In this document: positions 18,365 through 28,249 of the stretch, in pieces
Layout of the letters: each line of letters opens with the position of its first letter
How positions within the stretch are numbered: position 1 is the stretch's first letter
Origin: Yersinia proxima
GTDB taxonomy: Bacteria > Pseudomonadota > Gammaproteobacteria > Enterobacterales > Enterobacteriaceae
Direction of reading: 5' to 3'
Length of the DNA: 64,000 nt
Assembly: GCF_902170785.1 (NCBI RefSeq)
Contig: NZ_CABHYG010000001.1
Span: 1-64,000 of the forward strand
Position numbers and translations under genes: made by a program
Notes under the pieces: generated by a model
Seen by the model: the letters and a program-made list of their open reading frames with translations, nothing else
Told to the model about the DNA's origin: nothing
The model's database searches: none

Positions 18365-20071
18365 ATGAAAACACTGAAACAATTCTATTACCTAGCCAGA
18401 CCGTTCTGGGGCATCCGCTCAGCACTGCTGGCCTGGTTATTACTGCTGGTGGTATTGGCGCTCAGCCTTTCTTCTGTTTGGTTTAATGTGCAACTGAACC
18501 AATGGAATGGCAATTTTTACAACGCGTTACAGCAACTGAACAGCCAGGCGCTGTACCAGTTATTGCAGCATTTCATCCTGTTGGTCAGCGCATTGATTTT
18601 GGTGGTGGTTTTTGCTGACTACCTTAAGCAGCGATTGATTATGCGCTGGCGTATCGGCATGACCGAACATATTCTGGCGCGCTGGTTGTCGCATAAAGGC
18701 CAACATTATGCGTTAAAAATCAATGCGCTGGTGCCGGATAACCCAGACCAACGTATTGCCGAAGATGTCCGGTTGCTAATTGAATCCAGCCTGCGGTTGC
18801 TCATTACTTTCCTGCATTCACTGCTCACTCTGATTTCGTTCGCCACCATTCTGTGGCAACTCTCTGGCAGTATTAGCTTCTCGCTGGCACAACGCAGTTT
18901 CACCCTGCCGGGCTATATGTTCTGGGTGTGTATTCTGTACACCTTGCTAGGCATTGGCTTGACCCATTGGATTGGCTATCCGCTACGCCAGCTTAATATG
19001 GATCGCCAACGGCGTGAGGCAGATTACCGCAGTGGCTTGATTGCTCGCCGTGAAGCCAGTGATGCCATTGCCGGGCAGCGCGGTGAATACCATGAACGTG
19101 CGGCATTATTACAACGTTTCCGTGCGGTAGCCGATAACTGGTATCAGCTGATTCGCTATGAAAAAAACCTCTCATTCTTCACTGTGGGCTATCAACAACT
19201 CAGTGCGCTGGCACCCATTTTCTTTGCGCTACCCAAGTTTTTGGCCGGTGAGTTATTACTGGGCGGGCTGATGCAAATCCGCCAATCATTTGCACAAGTT
19301 GCTGGGGCGTTGGGTTGGTTTATTTTCTCTTACCGTGAGATTGCCGCCTGGCAGGCCACGGTCACCCGCTTGTATAACTTTGTGGTGTTACTGGATGCTG
19401 AGCCGGTTAGCCCGGTTGAAAGTGCGCCAGACGACGGCTTACCACTACGTGCTGCATTGGATCTCTACACTGCCGATGGCGCGATGTTATTGAGCAATAT
19501 TACTTTTAATGCCACTGCGGGCAGCCTGACCTTGATCCAAGGGCGATCGGGGATCGGCAAATCTACCTTGCTACGCACTTTAAGTGGCCATTGGCCTCAT
19601 TATCAGGGCCGCATTCAGCGCAGTGACAGTGTGAGCTGGTTGCCTCAGCGCCTCTATCTGCCCCATGAGCGACTGGATGACTTACTGGCTTATCCGGCAC
19701 AACGCGAAGATTTCACTGAAGCGCAATTGCAGCAGGTGTTGGTGCAAGTTGGATTGCCGCAACTGAATTATCAGTTAGCGCTATCAACTGATTGGCAACA
19801 GCGTCTGTCCGGTGGCGAACAGCAACGGCTGATGTTCGCCCGCCTGTTACTGAATAAGCCTCGGCTGATTTTGCTGGATGAAACCACCGCTGCGCTGGAT
19901 GCCGCCAGTGCTCGCCACTTATTACAGTTGCTTAGGCAGCAGTTACCGAACAGCGCGGTACTGCTGGTTAGCCATCAAACCTTCCTGGCTGATATTGCCG
20001 ACTACCAATACCACCTCGACTATTCATCCGATGTTATTCAAGGAGTTGCCACACCATGTTTAACCAACTAG
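18365..20071 (+). CDS. membrane-ABC fusion transporter (YddA/FusD-like)
   Basis: A 568-residue single-chain half-transporter. The N-terminal SbmA/BacA-type membrane domain (about 1-340) has the segments NWNGNFYNALQ-like (QLNQWNGNFYNALQQL) and NPDQRIAEDVRLL. The C-terminal ATPase has Walker A GRSGIGKST, signature LSGGEQQR and Walker B LILLDETTA. It probably dimerises. Family relatives are E. coli YddA and Pectobacterium FusD, linked to the uptake system of the neighbouring receptor. Import of peptide fragments or export of the protease product have both been considered for such proteins. The start at 18365 is chosen by homology and has only a weak ribosome site. It overlaps the peptidase gene by 16 bases. 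Confidence 0.87.
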   Translation: MKTLKQFYYLARPFWGIRSALLAWLLLLVVLALSLSSVWFNVQLNQWNGNFYNALQQLNSQALYQLLQHFILLVSALILVVVFADYLKQRLIMRWRIGMTEHILARWLSHKGQHYALKINALVPDNPDQRIAEDVRLLIESSLRLLITFLHSLLTLISFATILWQLSGSISFSLAQRSFTLPGYMFWVCILYTLLGIGLTHWIGYPLRQLNMDRQRREADYRSGLIARREASDAIAGQRGEYHERAALLQRFRAVADNWYQLIRYEKNLSFFTVGYQQLSALAPIFFALPKFLAGELLLGGLMQIRQSFAQVAGALGWFIFSYREIAAWQATVTRLYNFVVLLDAEPVSPVESAPDDGLPLRAALDLYTADGAMLLSNITFNATAGSLTLIQGRSGIGKSTLLRTLSGHWPHYQGRIQRSDSVSWLPQRLYLPHERLDDLLAYPAQREDFTEAQLQQVLVQVGLPQLNYQLALSTDWQQRLSGGEQQRLMFARLLLNKPRLILLDETTAALDAASARHLLQLLRQQLPNSAVLLVSHQTFLADIADYQYHLDYSSDVIQGVATPCLTN

Positions 20072-22839
20072 TGCGAACATTATTTGTTTGCCTGTTTTTG
20101 GGTTGTGTTCTGCCGGTTTCAGCGCAACAGCAAACACTGCCGGTGCGTGCTGATCTTCAGCATTTCACTCTCGGCAATGGTATGCAGGTTTACCTGTTGC
20201 CGCGTGATCAACCCGGTGTAGAACTGCGCCTGCTGGTGAACAGTGGTTCATTGCAAGAGAGTGAGCAACAGCGTGGGCTGGCTCACTTTGTTGAGCATAT
20301 GGCGTTCAAAGGCACTCGTCACTTCCCCGGCACCAGCAGTTTTAAATCGCTAGAGAAACAAGGGATTACACTGGGTAGCCATGTCAATGCTGTGACCAGC
20401 CTGAATGCCACTACGTATAAGCTATCTCTGCCAAATGCCGATGAAAAACAGCTGACTTTGGGGCTGAGAATCTTATCGGACTGGGCGCAGGGCATCAGCT
20501 TTGAACCCGCCGCCTTTGATAAAGAACGGCAGGTGATCGTCGAAGAGTGGCGCTTGCGCCAAGGTGTAGGGTTCCGTATCAATCAGGCTTTGGAGCAGCT
20601 ACGTTACCACGGGAGCCGCTATGCAGAACGTGATCCTATTGGGTTGCTGGATGTGGTGCGACAAGCTCCAGTCAGCGAAGCTGTTAATTATTATCAGCAA
20701 TGGTATCAGCCTCAGCGCATGGCATTGGTGGTGGTCGGCCAATTTAAAGTGAATGATTTACGCAAACAGATCAATGAGTTATTCGCGATCCCTGTACCAG
20801 AAAAGTTGGCGAAGGATGATGCCAGTTGGTCGAAATTCGCCCCGCAGCCAGGGTTAATGCTCAGCACGGTATTTGATGCTGAGCAGGGAACGCGCATTAT
20901 TCAGTTAGCACTACAGCGTGACCTCGCGGCCCCGCTAAACAGTGACAATGGGCAGTGGCGTGATCTGCTCGATACCTTGTGGCTGACTATTTTTAATCAG
21001 CGGCTGTCATTGCTGGTGGATAACGACCTGTTATCGGTGGCAAGCATCAACCAACAAGGTGCTCTGCTGGATAACCGTCGCATTCAACACTTGATGATTG
21101 CCCGCCCGCAAGGCAGTGACTATAACGGCACATTGCGCCAGCTATTCACTGAGTTGCAGCGAATGGCAACTGCGCCAGTTAGTGAGGCGGAGCTGAATGC
21201 GGCCCGCCAACAAATCCTCATCAAGCTGAGCCAGCAGGCGGCTTCCGAGAGCCGCTATCAGCATGGGTATCTGGCGGATAATATCACCACCGCCATTGAA
21301 TTTGATCTGCCAATGCTAAACAAACAGCAGCAATTGGCGATGACCAAAACCTGGCTTGAGGCCATTGGCCCACAGCATGTTCAGGCGCAAGTAGCTGAAT
21401 TATTGCAGGAAGGATCTGCCCGGCTGGCACTGATTGGCCCGGATAGTGATAAGTCACTGGTGGATAACCAGCAATTGGCGACGATGTGGAACAGTATTCG
21501 CCAAAGTGCTCCAGGGCCGTTTACCCTGAAGCCGAAGCCGGTTACCTTGACTGTCACCCCGCCGCCTGCCGGTAAGATTGTGCAGCGCCAGACTTTACCT
21601 ATCCCCGATACCCAACTCTGGACATTGAGTAATGGTATTCGGGTGATTGTGAAAGCCAATGACCGCTTAAAAGATGATGTGCAACTCTCGCTGCGGATAC
21701 CGGGTGGGCGCTCGTTGGAGGATGATAGTCGTGTCGGTGAAGTGAATTGGGCGATGCGGTTACCGGAAGTGAGTGGCTACAGCCAATACAACCCACGGCA
21801 GTTAGCTCAATTAGGCAAACAATCCGAAGTGGCTGTCGCTCCTTATGATGAGATGCTGTTCCACGGCTTACGCGGTTCGGCCCCGGCAGACAAACTCGAA
21901 CCTCTGTTGCAATTGCTGTATTTGAAAATCACCGCACCTCAGTTTTCCGCAGAAAAATTAGCACAACAAAAACAATCATTTGGGTTGGGATTGGAGAAAC
22001 AGCCCGTTGAGCGCCGCTTCCTCGACAGTATTACACAAGCGGGTTATCAACATGGCGATCGGTTGCTGGTAACCGCAACAGGGCCGTGGCGTAACTTCAC
22101 TGTGGCGGGCCTTGAACAACGCCATCGGCAACTCTTTTCTGCCACGCAAGATATGACCGTGGCCCTCAGTGGCGCGTTAGATGAGAAACGCTTACAGCCG
22201 CTGGTGGAAAAATGGCTGGGCAGCTTGCCGCGCAGCGAACAGCGTTTGCATTGGCGCGATTTAGAAATAAAACCGCTGAACCAGGCGATGAGCCACGATT
22301 ATCCGCTCGCCAGTAGCCCGAAAACGATGGTCAGTATGCAGTTCTCAGCCGAGGCTAATTGGTCGCAGCCGAACCTACTGGCACTGCAATTATTGGATAA
22401 AATCGTCACATTGCGGTTGCGTTATGACATGCGCGAGCAAGCCAGCGGTATTTATACGTTAGGTTTCTCACAACTGTTGGCAAAACTGCCACAGCCTTAT
22501 TATCTGGCACGGCTTAACTTTACCTCAGCCCCTGAGCGCTCACAGGAAATGGTGCAAATGGCGCAGAAGGTTTTACAGCAAATAGCCACGGCGGGCGTCA
22601 CGCAATCAGAGTTGGATAAAGCGAAAAAAGCCTGGTGGATCGAGCAAGATGCCAGCCGTACCAGTGCCAGTTATTGGACTGACGCACTGGCACAAGTTGC
22701 CAGCGACGATGGCAACTTTGCTTTATTGGCTCAAGAAGAGCAGCAGGTGAAAGCGGTCACACTTGAGCAGGTTAATGCCTTAGCCGCCCAATGGTTAGGG
22801 CGCAATCCAAAAGTGTTTAGCCTGAGTCCGACGAAGTAA
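20056..22839 (+). CDS. periplasmic M16 zinc metallopeptidase (PqqL/FusC-like)
   Basis: A 927-residue insulinase-family protease. A signal peptide ends near VSAQQQ (about residue 23). The inverted zinc motif HFVEH (in GLAHFVEHMAFKGT) lies at about residues 75-79, with the downstream glutamate in the FDKERQVIVEEW segment. The two clam-shell halves each contain two M16 domains; the second half starts near ALNDTQLW-like sequence (LPIPDTQLWTLSNGI) and lacks the zinc motif, as normal. FusC cuts imported plant ferredoxin in the periplasm, so this protein may cut the protein brought in by the receptor. It is coupled to the ABC gene by overlap. AGGAG lies ten bases before the ATG. Confidence 0.9.
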   Translation: MFNQLVRTLFVCLFLGCVLPVSAQQQTLPVRADLQHFTLGNGMQVYLLPRDQPGVELRLLVNSGSLQESEQQRGLAHFVEHMAFKGTRHFPGTSSFKSLEKQGITLGSHVNAVTSLNATTYKLSLPNADEKQLTLGLRILSDWAQGISFEPAAFDKERQVIVEEWRLRQGVGFRINQALEQLRYHGSRYAERDPIGLLDVVRQAPVSEAVNYYQQWYQPQRMALVVVGQFKVNDLRKQINELFAIPVPEKLAKDDASWSKFAPQPGLMLSTVFDAEQGTRIIQLALQRDLAAPLNSDNGQWRDLLDTLWLTIFNQRLSLLVDNDLLSVASINQQGALLDNRRIQHLMIARPQGSDYNGTLRQLFTELQRMATAPVSEAELNAARQQILIKLSQQAASESRYQHGYLADNITTAIEFDLPMLNKQQQLAMTKTWLEAIGPQHVQAQVAELLQEGSARLALIGPDSDKSLVDNQQLATMWNSIRQSAPGPFTLKPKPVTLTVTPPPAGKIVQRQTLPIPDTQLWTLSNGIRVIVKANDRLKDDVQLSLRIPGGRSLEDDSRVGEVNWAMRLPEVSGYSQYNPRQLAQLGKQSEVAVAPYDEMLFHGLRGSAPADKLEPLLQLLYLKITAPQFSAEKLAQQKQSFGLGLEKQPVERRFLDSITQAGYQHGDRLLVTATGPWRNFTVAGLEQRHRQLFSATQDMTVALSGALDEKRLQPLVEKWLGSLPRSEQRLHWRDLEIKPLNQAMSHDYPLASSPKTMVSMQFSAEANWSQPNLLALQLLDKIVTLRLRYDMREQASGIYTLGFSQLLAKLPQPYYLARLNFTSAPERSQEMVQMAQKVLQQIATAGVTQSELDKAKKAWWIEQDASRTSASYWTDALAQVASDDGNFALLAQEEQQVKAVTLEQVNALAAQWLGRNPKVFSLSPTK

Positions 22840-22895
22840 CTTATTGAGGGGTCATAAGTTTTATTATCATGATATGACTTATGGCCCACTCAAGG

Positions 22896-25337
22896 TTAAT
22901 TGACAGTGGGTGGGCTTTTGGTCGTTGCCACCGCCAGAGACACACCTGCGGCTCGAAGTCGTTTTAATATACTGAATAACAACGAGCTTTTAGTATTACT
23001 CACCATGCGTGGACTCGGTACCAAACCGGTGACACTGAGTACAATACCGTCCGGACTTAACTGACTGAATTTCACTGATGGGGCAGGGGTATCGAGTATC
23101 GACTCGTGTTCTTCATACGCTTCTATCAGCAGTGCTTGTGCCAGTTCAACATCTAAATCCAGCGGGAATGTCAGGGCAATAGTGACAACTCCTTGTGCAT
23201 TAGCCATCGTAGCATTACGCACATTCTGCGAAATCAATTGAGAGTTTGGTACGATAACCGTTGAGCGATCACTGAGTTGAATTTCTGTGGCGCGGACATT
23301 AATGCGCCGAATATCGCCCTCAACACCACTAATACTAATTAAATCGCCCACTTTAACTGGGCGCTCGGTGAGCAAAATAATGCCGGAAATAAAGTTCTTC
23401 ACAATCTCCTGCAAACCAAAACCAATACCCACAGATAATGCACTGACAATCCAGGCTAATTTATTCCACTGAATACCGAGCACAGATAAGGTCAGCAGAA
23501 TCACCAGTACATAACCGATATTACTGAATAGAGTGACTGCCGAGGTTTTTATTCCGGAATCCATCTGGGTTTTTGGCAGAAACTCATTACTTAGCCAACG
23601 TCGAGCGACATTCAGCGCATATAACCCGATAAGCAGACAAAGTGCTGCATTAAATAAATTTGTCGGGACGATATTTAATTTTTCCAGCCCTTCCCCACCT
23701 AACAGTTCCACGGTCTTTTGTAACAGCGAAACCGGAGTCGTCGAGCCAAAGGTGCCATTAAATAGCGCAATAATAGCCAGTAATATTAGTGTGACTTTGC
23801 TGGTGGCTGATAATAGTGTTGCTGCTTGGGCCAGATGGCGGTCATCAATATTTAGTGTTTGCTTAATCGCTTTACCGGCGCTACTGGTAGGAGAAAAGAG
23901 ACTTTCTGCCAAATCAACACAAAGATGAGTCAGTAAATATAAGCAGGAGAGAACCAGGCAAACCCACACCAATTTGTAACTTAAGAATTTCGCCAGCGCG
24001 ATATATCCAACTAACAATGACAGCAATATCGCTACTGCCGTAATGCCAATAGCCAGATGAATCAATCCAGCTAAAGTGGAATAGGCTTCTGGTTTTTCAC
24101 CATTAACAACCAAATTACGGCGTATCCGGTTGGCGCGTAATGGAATAATAGCGGCGGTCAGTGCCACCAACAGCGCTGATATTCCATTGCCAAAAATTGT
24201 TCCCGATACACTGATATTGATCATATTGTTCATCTGATCAATGGCACCAAAAATCATGATGCAACTGGCTAATAGAGGAGGGAACAGTTTTAGAGACGCT
24301 GCAACTTCGTCAGCAATCGCGGGTAAACGCCATGAAGGACGCTGGTTAGATAAGAACGCTCGCCCGAGGCCCGCCACTAACGCAGAGAAAAACATAAGCT
24401 GAACAAAAGCCAGTGCAAAGTTCATCACCACCTGCGAGACATCCGGCGTGCGAGTGAATGCCTGAGTGATACATTGTGCCATGGTGACAGTAATCAGCAC
24501 GGTATATAAGGTCGTTGCGCAGGCCATAAAACTGCGGCGCAAGGGGCCTTGAGGCAGGCATTTGGCGCAAAACCAGGCAGTCAGTTTGTCGAGGAGCTTA
24601 AAGCCAAATGCCCCGATAAGTAGTGTCAGCAACAGATATATCGTTGTGCCAATACGCCACTCGGGTTCCCAGGCGGTGTTCCAGGCATCCGCAAGTTCTT
24701 GCATAAAATCTTTCAGCCGCTTGTCATCATCGGCATTGGGATTAACGATGGGCGCCCAGAAATTTGCGCCCAAAATACTGCCGGAATTTAAGGCAATTTG
24801 TGATTTCAGTGCCGTTCGCCGCAAGGCGATAATCTGTGTTTCCAGATTTTCCGCATTGGTTTTGATGGCTTGGGCCTGATCATGCTGGCCTTCTAATTGT
24901 ACTTTACGGGTGTTTAGCACTCGGCGTTGTTGGGCAACTATCGGGGTTTCGGTTAGTGTCCCGGTGGCAGGCGGAGGACCTAAAACATCTAATTGTGTTT
25001 GTAGCTGTTCCCGCTTGGGTTTCAATTCCGCCAGTAGAATATCGACATCCTTCACTAGCGCTATTGCCGTTTCATTTAACGCATTTAACTCATTATCTGA
25101 TGTGCTGACAGAGACACTTTGCTTTAGCTTATCCAACTGTTTTTGCAGGCTAATTAATTGTACCGATATCGCCGGCTTTGCCGGTTCTTCGCTGCTCTCG
25201 GACGCGGTGTCTGATGTTGCCGCCGCCAGGGCAGTACCTGTCGTTGACAGCACCATAAGGGGTGCACAAATCAGTGCGAATAACAGACAGAATAGAGGGT
25301 AATGTCGACGTGAAACAACGTGCTCGTTCTTTTTCAT
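22896..25337 (-). CDS. large MscS-family mechanosensitive channel (DUF3772 type)
   Basis: An 813-residue protein. A signal peptide (about 1-40) is followed by a periplasmic coiled-coil-rich DUF3772 region (about 55-215). About ten membrane helices and the MscS domain at the C-terminus come next. The pore-helix region includes LSVGIGFGLQEIVKNFISGIILL, and the beta domain starts at ERPVKVGDLISI. It should open under osmotic down-shock or have a specialised gating role. The ATG at 25337 begins a normal signal peptide; the ribosome site is weak and longer starts are possible. It is convergent to the Fus-type operon and divergent from foxA, and appears unrelated to both. Confidence 0.87.
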   Translation of the reverse strand: MKKNEHVVSRRHYPLFCLLFALICAPLMVLSTTGTALAAATSDTASESSEEPAKPAISVQLISLQKQLDKLKQSVSVSTSDNELNALNETAIALVKDVDILLAELKPKREQLQTQLDVLGPPPATGTLTETPIVAQQRRVLNTRKVQLEGQHDQAQAIKTNAENLETQIIALRRTALKSQIALNSGSILGANFWAPIVNPNADDDKRLKDFMQELADAWNTAWEPEWRIGTTIYLLLTLLIGAFGFKLLDKLTAWFCAKCLPQGPLRRSFMACATTLYTVLITVTMAQCITQAFTRTPDVSQVVMNFALAFVQLMFFSALVAGLGRAFLSNQRPSWRLPAIADEVAASLKLFPPLLASCIMIFGAIDQMNNMINISVSGTIFGNGISALLVALTAAIIPLRANRIRRNLVVNGEKPEAYSTLAGLIHLAIGITAVAILLSLLVGYIALAKFLSYKLVWVCLVLSCLYLLTHLCVDLAESLFSPTSSAGKAIKQTLNIDDRHLAQAATLLSATSKVTLILLAIIALFNGTFGSTTPVSLLQKTVELLGGEGLEKLNIVPTNLFNAALCLLIGLYALNVARRWLSNEFLPKTQMDSGIKTSAVTLFSNIGYVLVILLTLSVLGIQWNKLAWIVSALSVGIGFGLQEIVKNFISGIILLTERPVKVGDLISISGVEGDIRRINVRATEIQLSDRSTVIVPNSQLISQNVRNATMANAQGVVTIALTFPLDLDVELAQALLIEAYEEHESILDTPAPSVKFSQLSPDGIVLSVTGLVPSPRMVSNTKSSLLFSILKRLRAAGVSLAVATTKSPPTVN

Positions 25338-25647
25338 AAAACCTGTCAGCCCGAATGTGAATACCACAATTAACCCATTAATTAGTGTAGGTATGCCTGC
25401 CTGATACTTATTGTGGCACACCCTGTGAGTTACTGAATAATCTTACTCCGATAATCACTCCCCTAAATTAAATATTAAAGATAATAATTATCATTGTAAT
25501 TACCACTCTCATTTAATAAATTGTGCCCTGAACTTATGGACCCACGATATGTGGCGCGCAGGCAAGGGTATTTGCCGGGCGAAAATAGCAATGGATGCTA
25601 ATTGATAACCATCTATTTCATATGCTCATTCTCTGGGGAAGATAACT
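25338..25647. promoter_or_regulatory. divergent promoter region of the MscS-type gene and foxA
   Basis: Three hundred and ten bases with no gene. The AT-rich centre holds the Fur-box-like site of foxA; the rest shows nothing recognised. Confidence 0.4.
25480..25498. promoter_or_regulatory. Fur box of foxA
   Basis: gataataattatcattgta matches the Fur consensus closely, with GATAAT and ATCATT in place. It lies about 150 bases before the foxA start and fits the known iron repression of siderophore receptors. Confidence 0.75.
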
Positions 25648-27780
25648 ATGTTCTCGGCTTTTATAATAAAGCGCTCCGCTATTTTATGCTCATTGGCTAT
25701 GTTTATACCCTTAGCCTCCATTGCTGACGATACGATAGAAGTGACGGCTAAAGCAGGCCACGAAGCCGATTTACCCACCTTGGGTTACACCGCAACCACC
25801 ACGAAAGGGGCCACCAAAACTGATCAGCCGCTCATCCTGACGGCACAAGCTGTATCAGTGGTTACCCGCCAGCAGATGGACGATCAAAACGTTGCGACAG
25901 TTAATCAGGCGCTGAATTACACGCCGGGTGTCTTCACTGGTTTTTCTGGTGGTGCAACCCGTTATGACACTGTCGCCTTGCGCGGTTTCCACGGCGGTGA
26001 TGTGAACAATACCTTCCTTGATGGGCTGCGCTTACTCAGTGATGGTGGTAGTTATAATGTGCTGCAAGTGGACCCGTGGTTCCTTGAGCGTATTGATGTG
26101 ATTAAAGGCCCATCTTCTGCGTTATATGGTCAGAGCATCCCTGGTGGCGTAGTCATGATGACTTCTAAACGCCCGCAATTTACCTCTGAAGGTCATTTCC
26201 GCCTGACGGCCGGTAATAACAATACGCAAGTTGCGGCATTTGATTATACCGACGCGATATCTGAACACTGGGCGTTCCGCCTGACCGGGATAACCCGTAA
26301 CAGCGACACCATGTATGACCATCAGCGCGAAGAGCGCTATGCGATTGCGCCGTCATTATTGTGGCAACCCGATGAGAATACCTCATTGTTGCTGCGCGCC
26401 AATTTGCAAAAAGACCCTTCCGGCGGTTACCACAGCGCGGTTCCGGCTGATGGCAGCATCTATGGGCAGAAGTTAAGTCGCGGCTTCTTTGATGGCGAAA
26501 GTAATCACAACGTGTTTAAACGTTGGCAGCAAATCTATAGCTATGAATTTTCACATAAGTTTGATGATGTTTGGTCTTTCCGCCAAAATGCCAGCTATAC
26601 CCATTCTAATACTCAGTTAGAGCAGGTTTACCAAGGGGGCTGGAATAGCGACCGTACCCTGATGAATCGCTATTATTCTGGCGAAGACTCCTCGCTCAAT
26701 GCCTTTGCTGTAGATAACCAACTGGAAGCGGATTTCGCGACTGCAGCAGTTAAACATAAAGTATTACTGGGCTTTGATTTCCAGAAGTTCCGTAACAATC
26801 TGCGCAGTGATAGTGCTTATGCCACGCCGTTAAACCCCTATACCGGTGTTTCGGGTGGTTCGACGCTGTATAGTGATTATCTGCTGACCACTCCCGGCAT
26901 TAATACATCCTATTTAAACCGCCGCTATGAACAGAGTGGCGTTTATCTGCAAGACGAAATGACACTGGATAATTGGCACCTGAATCTGTCCGGTCGTTAT
27001 GATCGGATGAAAACGGAAAATATTAATAACACTGCCAACAGCGCCGATGAACGTACAGATAACCACGCGAGTGGGCGTGCGTCACTGTTGTACAGTTTTG
27101 ATAGCGGTATTTCACCATACGTCAGTTACAGCCAGGCAATTACGCCAAGTTTGTTCCCGGATGCACAGCAAAAACTGCTGAAACCGATGACCAGCGAGCA
27201 GTATGAAGTGGGGATCAAATATCAGCCGCCGGGCAGTACTTCGCTCTATTCTGCCGCCTTATATGACCTGACCCAAAATGATGTGGCAAACCGTGCAGTA
27301 CCGGCGACTTATTATATCCCGGCAGGTAAGGTCAATTCACAAGGGCTGGAATTGGAAGCCAGAAGTCAGATTAGTGACCGGCTGAGTGTGATTGCCGGTT
27401 ATACCTATAATCGCGTGAAATTCAAAGATGCGATTGATGGCAATGATGGCAATACGCCAGTACTGGCACCTTCCAATATGGCATCGCTGTGGGCACAGTA
27501 TGAAGCGGGTTACGGCATCAATGTGGGGGCGGGTATCCGTTACATTGGCAAGCAGTGGGCGGATGATGCTAATACCTTGCGTGTACCTTCTTATACCTTG
27601 GGCGATGCCTCTGTTCGTGCTGATTTAGGGACATGGGCTGCATCGTTGAAAGGCGCGTTTGTTCAATTGAATGTGAATAATATCGCAGACAAAAAATATG
27701 TCGCCGCCTGCTATAGCACCTCGTATTGCTACTGGGGCGCAGAGCGCTCAGTACAAGCGACAGTGGGCTACGATTTCTAA
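25648..27780 (+). CDS. foxA: ferrioxamine B receptor FoxA
   Basis: A 710-residue TonB-dependent outer-membrane receptor. A signal peptide ends at ASIADD (about residue 26), and the TonB box DTIEVTAKA follows at once. The plug has QALNYTPGVFTGF and KGPSSALYGQSIPGGVV, and the barrel ends with the terminal aromatic residue in VGYDF. Length and N-terminus agree with FoxA of Y. enterocolitica, which takes up ferrioxamine made by other microbes. A Fur box lies upstream and a strong terminator follows, so it is a single-gene unit. A cysteine pair near the C-terminus (ACYSTSYCYW) is typical of the FhuA/FoxA/FcuA type receptors. Confidence 0.92.
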   Translation: MFSAFIIKRSAILCSLAMFIPLASIADDTIEVTAKAGHEADLPTLGYTATTTKGATKTDQPLILTAQAVSVVTRQQMDDQNVATVNQALNYTPGVFTGFSGGATRYDTVALRGFHGGDVNNTFLDGLRLLSDGGSYNVLQVDPWFLERIDVIKGPSSALYGQSIPGGVVMMTSKRPQFTSEGHFRLTAGNNNTQVAAFDYTDAISEHWAFRLTGITRNSDTMYDHQREERYAIAPSLLWQPDENTSLLLRANLQKDPSGGYHSAVPADGSIYGQKLSRGFFDGESNHNVFKRWQQIYSYEFSHKFDDVWSFRQNASYTHSNTQLEQVYQGGWNSDRTLMNRYYSGEDSSLNAFAVDNQLEADFATAAVKHKVLLGFDFQKFRNNLRSDSAYATPLNPYTGVSGGSTLYSDYLLTTPGINTSYLNRRYEQSGVYLQDEMTLDNWHLNLSGRYDRMKTENINNTANSADERTDNHASGRASLLYSFDSGISPYVSYSQAITPSLFPDAQQKLLKPMTSEQYEVGIKYQPPGSTSLYSAALYDLTQNDVANRAVPATYYIPAGKVNSQGLELEARSQISDRLSVIAGYTYNRVKFKDAIDGNDGNTPVLAPSNMASLWAQYEAGYGINVGAGIRYIGKQWADDANTLRVPSYTLGDASVRADLGTWAASLKGAFVQLNVNNIADKKYVAACYSTSYCYWGAERSVQATVGYDF

Positions 27781-27800
27781 CCGGTTCTCTATATTCTTCA

Positions 27801-27830
27801 ATAGCCCGCAATCTCTGCGGGCTATTTATT
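27801..27830 (+). terminator. foxA terminator
   Basis: A hairpin ATAGCCCGCA...TGCGGGCTAT is followed by a short T-rich tract. It lies between foxA and the convergent DUF1127 gene. Confidence 0.8.
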
Positions 27831-27843
27831 ACATTACTTCTTC

Positions 27844-28083
27844 TCAGCGCCAAAACGGGCGGCTGTAATCTCGCTTAATATCCTCTCGGCTCAGGCCAAT
27901 ATCTTTTAGCTGATCTGAATTCAATCTCGCTATGACATTGGCTGCTTTACGCCGCTCATTCCATTGATACGAGTATCTGTATGCTTTTAGCCATAATTGA
28001 ATAAAAATATTTTGGCGATTTTTTGCAGCTCGAACAGTTGACGAGCAGCATTCATCTATTTGATCTTCAATTATATTATTCAT
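27844..28083 (-). CDS. DUF1127 small protein
   Basis: A 79-residue protein whose C-terminal half carries the DUF1127 signature: ARLNSDQLKDIGLSREDI preceded by an arginine-rich helix. Small DUF1127 proteins have been linked to RNA-binding and stress responses, but no firm function can be given. Two adjacent ATG codons exist; the second (28083) has GGGGAG six bases upstream. It is divergent from the MocR-type regulator gene, a common setting for DUF1127 genes, so it may be that regulator's target. Confidence 0.8.
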   Translation of the reverse strand: MNNIIEDQIDECCSSTVRAAKNRQNIFIQLWLKAYRYSYQWNERRKAANVIARLNSDQLKDIGLSREDIKRDYSRPFWR

Positions 28084-28249
28084 CATCGACTCCCCGTCAG
28101 TAGGTGAGCCATTAGCATGAAACTTTGGCACAAAACATTACAGATGCAAATTAGGACTATTATTTCCATACAGATATGCGATATATCAACTGAATGGTTT
28201 GATTTCGTGCCATCTGTACCGGTTTTTATTCATTTATCAGGTGATACCA

